A stretch of 41,444 nt of DNA from an uncultured SAR86 cluster bacterium (lineage in GTDB: Bacteria; Pseudomonadota; Gammaproteobacteria; Magnimaribacterales; D2472): NCBI GenBank assembly GCA_902593675.1, contig CACJJI010000008.1:1-41444 (forward strand). Reading direction: 5' to 3'. Within the stretch, counting starts at the first letter, position 1. Each line of letters opens with the position of its first letter. The notes below the pieces were generated by a model, which was not told the DNA's origin, ran no database searches, and saw only the letters and a program-made list of their open reading frames with translations. This document shows, piece by piece, positions 35,434 through 41,444 of the stretch. Made by a program: the position numbers and the translations under genes.

Positions 35434-35967
35434 ATGAAAAAATTATTATTTGTACCACTATTAATTGCATCATTGCTTGCAGCCATTCCAGCTTTTGCTA
35501 CAGAAGGTGTTGCTGTGATTGATATGCGTAATGCTGTATTAGCGACTCAGGTAGCTCAAGATGCTTTCAAAGCTCTTGAAGAAGAGACTGAATACGCAGC
35601 GAATATTGAGCGAGCTACATTGCTGCAGTCTGAGCGCCAGGCTATAGCTGAAAAACTCCAAAAAGATGCTGAGACGCTATCTCAGGAAGAAATTGCTGAT
35701 ATGCAAAGAGATATCCAGGAAAAGGGTAAAGATATTGAATTTATTGTAGGCAAGGTTCAGGCCAAACAAAGTGAAACTGCTGATAAGGTTTTCAGAGATC
35801 TTAATCCCTCTCTTCAGAAGATTCTTTCTGAATTAATTGCAGCCAAAGAAGTGAAGTTACTTCTCGGAAGAGAGAATGTTTTATTTGCTGATACAGCTCT
35901 TGATCTTACCGATGATGTAACATCAATGCTTGACGTTGCTGCAGCTAATGACACAGAAAACAACTAA
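35434..35967 (+). CDS. skp: Periplasmic chaperone Skp/OmpH
   Basis: Skp escorts unfolded outer-membrane proteins across the periplasm. The 177-residue product has a signal peptide (residues 1-22, cleavage after AFA) and then the mature start EGVAVIDMRNAVLATQVAQ typical of OmpH. A long, charged helical-hairpin region spans residues about 45-120, rich in Glu, Gln and Lys. The C-terminal segment has KVQAKQSETADKVF. It is slightly longer than E. coli Skp (161). It lies between bamA and lpxD as in E. coli and may have its own extended -10 promoter. Confidence 0.92.
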   Translation: MKKLLFVPLLIASLLAAIPAFATEGVAVIDMRNAVLATQVAQDAFKALEEETEYAANIERATLLQSERQAIAEKLQKDAETLSQEEIADMQRDIQEKGKDIEFIVGKVQAKQSETADKVFRDLNPSLQKILSELIAAKEVKLLLGRENVLFADTALDLTDDVTSMLDVAAANDTENN

Positions 35968-35969
35968 GC

Positions 35970-36902
35970 TTGTCTGGGCCATCGTATAGCCTTCAAGATC
36001 TAGCTGATAAAGTTAAAGGTGAGCTGGTAGGCGATCCCAATATCGTTATTAGCTCAATAGCTACCATTCAAAATGCATCCTCTGGGTGCATTTCTTTTTT
36101 AGCAAATCCAAAATACAATAAATTCTTGGCTGATTCATCTGCTTCTGCAGTTATAGTGAGCCCTGAATTAGCCAAAGATCTCAAAACTGCAGGGATTATT
36201 GTGGAGGATCCATATGCAGCTTACGCAATAATTTCTTCATTGTTTGCAAAGTATCAAAATCCCTATGCTGATCATGCTACTAGTTACTTTGTACATGAAA
36301 CCGCAGAAGTGGATGACTCTGCAATCATTGGACCTAATGTATACATTGGACCTGAGTGCAAGATAGGTAAAAATTCTATTGTTCACGCTAATTCCTCTTT
36401 GGTGATGAATGTTGAGATTGGTAAAAATACCATTATCCATTTTAATTCCATACTTGGATCTGATGGCTTTGGGTACGCTCCCAAAAAAGATGGGTTTATC
36501 AAAATTGAGCAACTAGGAAAAGTAATAGTTGGAGATAATGTAGAGATTGGAGCAGGATGCACAATAGACAGGGGCGCTATAGAAAATACAGAAATTCATA
36601 ATGGTGTTAAATTAGATAATCAGGTTCATATTGCTCATAATGTAATTCTTGGAGAGAATTCTGCAATCGCAGCATCTTGCGCTATAGCAGGCTCAACGAC
36701 TATAGGAAAAAATCTACAAATGGGAGGTTTATCTGGGATTCTTGGGCATCTGAAAATCGCTGATAATGTTTTAATTGGCGCTCATACACTCATTACAAAA
36801 AGCATTAATGAGGCTGGAAATTATGTCGGTATAATGCCAGCACAGAACCAAAAAGATTGGGCAAAATCTTCAGTCTTTATCAAACAAAGGAAATTAAAAT
36901 GA
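35970..36902 (+). CDS. lpxD: UDP-3-O-(3-hydroxyacyl)glucosamine N-acyltransferase
   Basis: LpxD adds the second hydroxyacyl chain in lipid A synthesis. The 310-residue product begins at a TTG (35970), two bases after skp; the resulting MSGPSYSLQDLADKVKGELVGD aligns with the LpxD N-terminus, so the TTG start is favoured. The uridine-binding domain includes CISFLANPKYNKFL. The left-handed beta helix of hexapeptide repeats covers residues about 100-280, with catalytic His in HIAHNVILGENSAIAAS. The stop overlaps the fabZ ATG as ATGA. Confidence 0.96.
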   Translation: MSGPSYSLQDLADKVKGELVGDPNIVISSIATIQNASSGCISFLANPKYNKFLADSSASAVIVSPELAKDLKTAGIIVEDPYAAYAIISSLFAKYQNPYADHATSYFVHETAEVDDSAIIGPNVYIGPECKIGKNSIVHANSSLVMNVEIGKNTIIHFNSILGSDGFGYAPKKDGFIKIEQLGKVIVGDNVEIGAGCTIDRGAIENTEIHNGVKLDNQVHIAHNVILGENSAIAASCAIAGSTTIGKNLQMGGLSGILGHLKIADNVLIGAHTLITKSINEAGNYVGIMPAQNQKDWAKSSVFIKQRKLK

Positions 36903-37339
36903 GCAATGAATTTTCAGATATACTTAAACATTTGCCACATAGACATCCATTTTTGTTTGTCGATAAAATTGTTTCAGTGGAATTAGGAGAGCGCATTCAC
37001 GCACAAAAAAATGTTTCAATTAATGAAGATTTTTTTAATGGTCATTTTCCAAATAAACCAGTGATGCCTGGTGTTTTAATTATTGAGGCTCTTGCACAAG
37101 CAGCAGGAATTTTAGGGTTTATGACTATGGGCAAGACTCCTGAAGAGGGCAGCATTTATTATTTTGCTGGTGTAGATAAAGTAAGATTTAAAAATCCTGT
37201 AAGTCCTGGAGAGGTAATCGATTTGCATGCAAGCATACGCTCTGAAAAAAGAGGAATTTGGAAGTTTGATTGCAGAGCTGAGGCAGGTGGGAACAATGTT
37301 TGTGAGGCCACAATTCTTTGTGCAGATAGACCCAAGTAA
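36899..37339 (+). CDS. fabZ: 3-hydroxyacyl-ACP dehydratase FabZ
   Basis: FabZ dehydrates 3-hydroxyacyl-ACPs of all lengths and competes with LpxA/LpxD for the same precursor. The ATG at 36899 overlaps the lpxD stop and gives 146 residues (E. coli 151); a longer frame from 36857 is not conserved. The N-terminal LPHRHPFLFVDKI and the active-site NGHFPNKPVMPGVLIIEALAQ, with His49 and Glu63, are diagnostic. Its position between lpxD and lpxA is conserved. Confidence 0.97.
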   Translation: MSNEFSDILKHLPHRHPFLFVDKIVSVELGERIHAQKNVSINEDFFNGHFPNKPVMPGVLIIEALAQAAGILGFMTMGKTPEEGSIYYFAGVDKVRFKNPVSPGEVIDLHASIRSEKRGIWKFDCRAEAGGNNVCEATILCADRPK

Positions 37340-37341
37340 TT

Positions 37342-38109
37342 ATGACTAATTCTGTTATTGATTCTTCTGCAAAAATTGATAAGTCTGTCAAAATTGGCCC
37401 TTTCTGCGTTATAGGACCTGATGTAGAAATCGGACCTGATTGTATTTTACATTCTCATGTTGTTATTAAAGGGCCTACTAAAATCAGTTCTGGAAATATC
37501 TTTTTTCAATTTTCTACTATTGGTGAGGATACACCTGATAAAAAATATGATGGCGAAGCGACCACCTTAGAGATTGGTAAAAACAATATTTTTAGAGAAG
37601 GCGTAACTGTACATCGAGGAACTGTTCAAGATAAGTCGAAAACTGTTATAGGGAGCCAAAATCTTTTTATGGCATATGTCCATATAGCTCACGATTGTAT
37701 TGTCGGTGATAATAACGTATTTGCAAATGCTACTTGTTTAGCCGGGCATGTTAAGGTGGGAAATCATGTAGTTCTTGGTGGAGTAACCCTTGTGCATCAA
37801 TTTTGCTCTCTTGGAGACCACTCATTTACTGGAATTAACACTATCATAACAATGGATGTTCCTGCATTCGTCAAAGTTGCTGCAAACCCAGCTAGGCCAA
37901 TAGGCCTGAACACCGTTGGAATGCAGCGCAATAATTTTGATAATGACCACGTTAACTTGATTAAAAAAGCCTACAGAATTATCTATAGAAAGGGTTACTC
38001 TCTTGATGAAGCAATTAAACGCTTACACTTATTGAATCAAGATAAAAATCCAGCACTAACCGCTTTTATTTCCTCTATTGAAAGATCTGAAAGAGGTTTA
38101 CTTCGATAG
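37342..38109 (+). CDS. lpxA: UDP-N-acetylglucosamine acyltransferase
   Basis: LpxA performs the first step of lipid A synthesis, transferring a 3-hydroxyacyl chain to UDP-GlcNAc. The 255-residue product (E. coli 262) is a left-handed beta helix of hexapeptide repeats from residue 8 (SSAKIDKSVKIGPFCVIGPD). The catalytic His lies in MAYVHIAHDCIVGDNNVF. The helical C-terminal domain includes NTVGMQRNNFDNDHVNLIKKAYRI-like sequence around residues 191-215. It follows fabZ after two bases and directly abuts lpxB. Confidence 0.97.
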   Translation: MTNSVIDSSAKIDKSVKIGPFCVIGPDVEIGPDCILHSHVVIKGPTKISSGNIFFQFSTIGEDTPDKKYDGEATTLEIGKNNIFREGVTVHRGTVQDKSKTVIGSQNLFMAYVHIAHDCIVGDNNVFANATCLAGHVKVGNHVVLGGVTLVHQFCSLGDHSFTGINTIITMDVPAFVKVAANPARPIGLNTVGMQRNNFDNDHVNLIKKAYRIIYRKGYSLDEAIKRLHLLNQDKNPALTAFISSIERSERGLLR

Positions 38110-39234
38110 GTGGCAAAAAAGAATTTAAAAATAGGCATTATTGCTGCCGAGCATTCAGGTGATAGGTTGGGCTCAAAGCTTCTTCAGTCACTGAAGAATA
38201 CTTTTGAAGTAGATATATATGGCCTAGGAGGCCCTGAAGTTGCTTCAAATAATATCGTTACGCCAGAAGGGATTGATTACCAAGATTTACATGTCATGGG
38301 TCTGATTGATCCATTAATCAATCTGCCAAAAATTCTCTCAATTCGAAAAAAGTTACTAAACCTTTTTATTTTAAATGAGATTGATATTTTTATTGGTGTT
38401 GACTCGCCTGACTTTAATATGTTTTTTCATAAGAAACTCAAACATAATAATATCAAGACAATCCAAATGGTAAGCCCCTCAGTATGGGCTTGGAGAGAAA
38501 GTAGAATTAATGCTATTCAGGCATATGTAGACTTAACAATGTGTCTATTTAAATTTGAATGTAATTTTTATGACCATAAAAATATGAATAGTTTTTTTTT
38601 AGGACATCCTTTTAGCCAACTAAAACCCCAAAAAAATGAAGAGATCATTTCTCAATACAATTTAGATAGCTCAAAAGACTTTATTAGTATTCTTCCTGGA
38701 AGCAGAGAAAGTGAAATTTCTCAATTAATGCCAGTATATATCGAAGCAGCAAGAAAACTTGTTCAGTCAAATTCGAATGCATATTTTTTGATACCAGCTG
38801 CAAATAAAACATTAGCTGATAAGATTCAATCAACGCCAGGACTAGATGAACTGCCGCATGAATTAGTCATTAATTCTGCTCAAGATTTTCTTTCCCTGTC
38901 TCCAGTTTCAATTGTCACTTCTGGAACGGCTTCACTTGAAGCGGCGGTTTTAGGCTCAGTGCCCATTATTTGTTATAAAACTAATATGCTTAATTACGCA
39001 ATTTTAAGCAGGTTGGTAAAGACACCATTTATAGGGCTGCCAAATCTCCTGCTTCAGGAGCATATTTTTCCTGAATTAATTCAAAATGATTTAACGTCCG
39101 ATGCAATTGTTCAAAGTTTTTCTAAAATATTATCAGAGCCTGAAAAATACCAATTACATCTCTCCAAGATAAATGATTCTATGCAGGGAAAGGGTTTTGA
39201 TGCAGCAGCAGCTGCTGTCGGCAATCTATTGTGA
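38110..39234 (+). CDS. lpxB: Lipid-A-disaccharide synthase
   Basis: LpxB joins UDP-diacylglucosamine and lipid X into the lipid A disaccharide. It starts with a GTG (38110) immediately after the lpxA stop. The 374-residue product (E. coli 382) has the family blocks IGIIAAEHSGDRLGSKLL, GVDSPDFNMFFHKKLK, QMVSPSVWAWRESRI, LPGSRESEI and VTSGTASLEAAVLGSVPIIC. Its TGA overlaps the rnhB GTG as GTGA (39231-39234). With lpxD and lpxA it supports an LPS-bearing outer membrane. Confidence 0.97.
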   Translation: MAKKNLKIGIIAAEHSGDRLGSKLLQSLKNTFEVDIYGLGGPEVASNNIVTPEGIDYQDLHVMGLIDPLINLPKILSIRKKLLNLFILNEIDIFIGVDSPDFNMFFHKKLKHNNIKTIQMVSPSVWAWRESRINAIQAYVDLTMCLFKFECNFYDHKNMNSFFLGHPFSQLKPQKNEEIISQYNLDSSKDFISILPGSRESEISQLMPVYIEAARKLVQSNSNAYFLIPAANKTLADKIQSTPGLDELPHELVINSAQDFLSLSPVSIVTSGTASLEAAVLGSVPIICYKTNMLNYAILSRLVKTPFIGLPNLLLQEHIFPELIQNDLTSDAIVQSFSKILSEPEKYQLHLSKINDSMQGKGFDAAAAAVGNLL

Positions 39235-39773
39235 TTGTTGCTGGGGTTGATGAAGTTGGAAGAGGGTGTTTAGCTGGACCAGTCACAGCTGCAGCTGTGA
39301 TTTTAAAAAATCCCATATCAGAATTAAAAGATTCGAAACAGATTTCTTCATCCAAAAGAGTCGCCTTATCTAAAACTATCAAAAAGCAATCTATTTTTAG
39401 CTTCGCAAGTATCTCAAATAATAAAATTGATGAGATAAATATTCATCAGGCAACATTGTTGGCTATGCAAGAGGCTATAATAAGTCTACCCATTACTCCA
39501 GATTTGGTTTATGTTGATGGAAAATTTATCCCAAATGTTGAGGTAAATTGCAAGGCAGTAATTGGGGGCGACAAGCTAATTCCAGAAATTTCAGCGGCCT
39601 CTATTATTGCCAAAGTACATAGAGATGAATTCATGAGACAGCTTGATAAGAAATATCCAATTTATGCTTTTGCCCAGAATAAAGGTTATGGAACTGCTCA
39701 TCATTTAAACGCTCTAAAAGAATCAGGCTATACCTCCTTTCACAGAAAATCTTTTAAAGGGGTGCTTGTTTAA
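39231..39773 (+). CDS. rnhB: Ribonuclease HII
   Basis: RNase HII cuts DNA at embedded ribonucleotides. The 180-residue product starts at a GTG inside the lpxB stop. The active-site motif is AGVDEVGRGCLAGPV, with the DEVGRG acidic pair at residues 7 and 8. VYVDGKFIP and IIAKVHRDEFM supply further acidic residues. It is a little shorter than E. coli RnhB (198). It lies between lpxB and dnaE exactly as in E. coli. Confidence 0.96.
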   Translation: MIVAGVDEVGRGCLAGPVTAAAVILKNPISELKDSKQISSSKRVALSKTIKKQSIFSFASISNNKIDEINIHQATLLAMQEAIISLPITPDLVYVDGKFIPNVEVNCKAVIGGDKLIPEISAASIIAKVHRDEFMRQLDKKYPIYAFAQNKGYGTAHHLNALKESGYTSFHRKSFKGVLV

Positions 39774-39775
39774 CT

Positions 39776-41444
39776 ATGCAAACCTCATTCATTCATCTCA
39801 GAGTTTCTTCAGAATTTAGTATTTCTAGGGGATTGCTCAGAATAAATGAAATTATTGAAAACGCTCAGAAGCTTAATATGCCAGCAGTAGCTTTATCTGA
39901 TTTAAATAATATGTTTGGCATGGTTAAATTTTTTAAGAAAGCAGAAGCTGCTGGGATTAAACCTATTGCAGGAACTATACTTAATTTAAGATCTCGCTCT
40001 GGAGAGTTGGGCGAAGTTCTTTGCCTTGCAAAAAATAATGATGGGCTTAAGTCTTTGATGGGCATAATCTCACAGTCTCAACTCCAGCAAGAAAATGGCT
40101 ATATCTCCATAACTTTTGAGGATTTAAGTAGCTGCGTTGGAAATATTGTGGTTATTTCAGGAGGGGCGGCGTCATCAATATTTAATCTAGCTAAACTTAA
40201 AAAAAATCAAGATCTAAAAACTGAGTTGAGTTCTTTCAAAGAAACTTTCAAGGATGATTTTTGTATTGAGCTTCAAAGGTTAGGAAAAAGCTTTGAAGAA
40301 GAATTTATTCAATGTATTTTGCCGCTAGCATCCGAATTACAAATTCCAGTTATAGCAACCAATGACACCATGTTTTCTCAAAAAGGAGACTTTGATATTC
40401 ATGAAACTAAAGTTTGTATTAATACTGGTAAAACATTAAATGATTCAAATCGTGAGAGGCTTTTTACCCCAGAACAATTTTTTAAATCTACTAAAGATAT
40501 GTCTAATTTGTTTGGTGATTGCGATCCAGATACTTTAATAAATAATACTTTAGCAATTGCTCAAAAATGCAATGTCACTTTAACAACAGATCAATACTTT
40601 CTTCCTGAATATCCTGTCCCAAAAGAGCATGATTTTGATTCTTTTTTATCAGAGCTTTCTAAGAAAAAGCTTGATGAGATCATTGAATCCAATTCAATAG
40701 AAAAGAAAGAAATTTATCAACAGCGCCTTGATTACGAGTTAAAGCAGATTCATGCAACAGGGTTCTCTAGTTATTTTTTAATCGTGGCAGATTTTATTCA
40801 ATGGTCTAAAGATAATGATGTTCCGGTTGGGCCTGGCAGGGGGTCGGGAGCTGGATCCTTGGTTGCCTTTGCTCTCGGAATAACAGCACTAGACCCAATT
40901 GAGCACAATCTTCTTTTTGAAAGGTTTATTAACCCCGAGAGAATATCCATGCCAGATTTTGATATTGATTTCTGCATGGATAAAAGAGATTTGGTAATAG
41001 ATTATGTTGGGCAGAAGTATGGGAAATCTGCTGTATCTCAGATTGCAACATTCGGCACTATGGCTGCACGAGCTGTAGTAAGAGATGTGGCAAGAGCATT
41101 AGGCAAACCTTATGCTTTGGGTGATCGAATCTCAAAAATGATTCCATTTATTCCCGGGATGACTCTTGAGAAAGCTATAAGCTCTCAGCCAATATTTAAG
41201 AAAATGATTCAAGATGAAGATGAGGTTTCTGAGATCATAGATTTAGCATATAAACTCGAGGGAATCGCAAGAAATGTTGGAAAACATGCAGGGGGAATAG
41301 TAATAGCTCCAGGATCAATTTCAGATTTTTGTCCTACATACTTTGATCCCCAGTCTGATTCCTTGATGACTCAATTTGATAAAGATGATGTTGAGACTAT
41401 TGGATTGGTAAAATTTGATTTCCTGGGTCTTAGAACTCTGACGG
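39776..41444 (+). CDS. dnaE: DNA polymerase III alpha subunit (3' end beyond the window)
   Basis: DnaE is the replicative polymerase. The first 556 codons are present of about 1160 expected; the frame is open to the window edge. The PHP domain starts HLRVSSEFSISRGL and continues to about residue 270. The polymerase domain follows with GPGRGSGAGSLVAFALGI and MPDFDIDFCMDKRD. By alignment with E. coli Asp401, Asp403 and Asp555, the catalytic residues are Asp396, Asp398 and Asp548, the last in KFDFLGLRTLT at the window end. The start ATG lies two bases after rnhB. In the PHP motif a His/Asp pair is replaced by Ser/Glu. Confidence 0.97.
   Translation, partial: MQTSFIHLRVSSEFSISRGLLRINEIIENAQKLNMPAVALSDLNNMFGMVKFFKKAEAAGIKPIAGTILNLRSRSGELGEVLCLAKNNDGLKSLMGIISQSQLQQENGYISITFEDLSSCVGNIVVISGGAASSIFNLAKLKKNQDLKTELSSFKETFKDDFCIELQRLGKSFEEEFIQCILPLASELQIPVIATNDTMFSQKGDFDIHETKVCINTGKTLNDSNRERLFTPEQFFKSTKDMSNLFGDCDPDTLINNTLAIAQKCNVTLTTDQYFLPEYPVPKEHDFDSFLSELSKKKLDEIIESNSIEKKEIYQQRLDYELKQIHATGFSSYFLIVADFIQWSKDNDVPVGPGRGSGAGSLVAFALGITALDPIEHNLLFERFINPERISMPDFDIDFCMDKRDLVIDYVGQKYGKSAVSQIATFGTMAARAVVRDVARALGKPYALGDRISKMIPFIPGMTLEKAISSQPIFKKMIQDEDEVSEIIDLAYKLEGIARNVGKHAGGIVIAPGSISDFCPTYFDPQSDSLMTQFDKDDVETIGLVKFDFLGLRTLT

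Noticed and set aside
1-41444. Search for a mobile island, defence system, CRISPR array or biosynthetic cluster
   Set aside because: No transposase, integrase, repeat array or large multidomain enzyme is present; composition looks even and gene order is core throughout.

Overview
This window is an AT-rich, tightly packed stretch of core bacterial chromosome. I read it as a gammaproteobacterium with a streamlined genome. The lineage markers are the FabA/FabB pair, ispB diverging from rplU-rpmA-obgE, the smpB...ratA-rnfH-bamE-fur neighbourhood, the uvrA/ssb divergence and the order rpsB-tsf-pyrH-frr-uppS-cdsA-dxr-rseP-bamA-skp-lpxD-fabZ-lpxA-lpxB-rnhB-dnaE. Low GC, abundant AGA/AAA codons, many 1-4 bp gene overlaps and the S9 peptidase and Na+-symporter genes would suit a marine SAR86-type organism, but that placement is inference. 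An outer membrane with lipid A is indicated by bamA, bamE, skp and lpxD/A/B.

Layout: (1) 1-5847, plus strand: the end of the spc operon (rplF tail, rplR, rpsE, rpmD, rplO, secY, rpmJ) runs straight into the alpha operon (rpsM, rpsK, rpsD, rpoA, rplQ). (2) 5844-10390: uvrA on the minus strand diverges from an ssb / crotonase / CsaA-like cluster. (3) 10388-13079, minus strand: an ispB-fabA-fabB operon for the quinone tail and unsaturated fatty acids. (4) 13116-15077: rplU-rpmA-obgE, converging on rpsT. (5) 15118-17123: a secreted S9 peptidase with its own extended -10 promoter and an operator-like palindrome. (6) 17130-17973, minus strand: smpB followed by a one-piece tmRNA gene (ssrA). (7) 18030-20890: a small membrane protein and a neurotransmitter-type Na+ symporter, then ratA-rnfH, with bamE convergent. 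(8) 20936-25687: fur, then grpE-dnaK-dnaJ behind a sigma32-like promoter, then a short dapB. (9) 25683-41444: an rpsB leader RNA followed by a nearly unbroken plus-strand series for translation factors, isoprenoid and phospholipid synthesis, outer-membrane assembly and lipid A, ending in a dnaE cut by the window edge.

Together these genes make ribosomes, RNA polymerase alpha, the Sec channel, ribosome rescue, Hsp70 chaperones, membrane lipids and the outer membrane. I found no mobile element, phage gene, CRISPR array, canonical tRNA or rRNA, and no convincing intrinsic terminator. The only gene-free stretch above 300 bases (17124-17508) is filled by the tmRNA. I do not see an undescribed multi-gene system. 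The points worth a second look are regulatory (palindrome at the peptidase promoter, rpsB leader, absent alpha-operon leader), architectural (overlapping convergent stops, the ispB-fabA-fabB operon) and protein-level (a crotonase lacking the hydratase glutamates, a calcium-loop-like insert in BamA loop 6, long acidic or charged tails on S2 and L15, a compact DapB).
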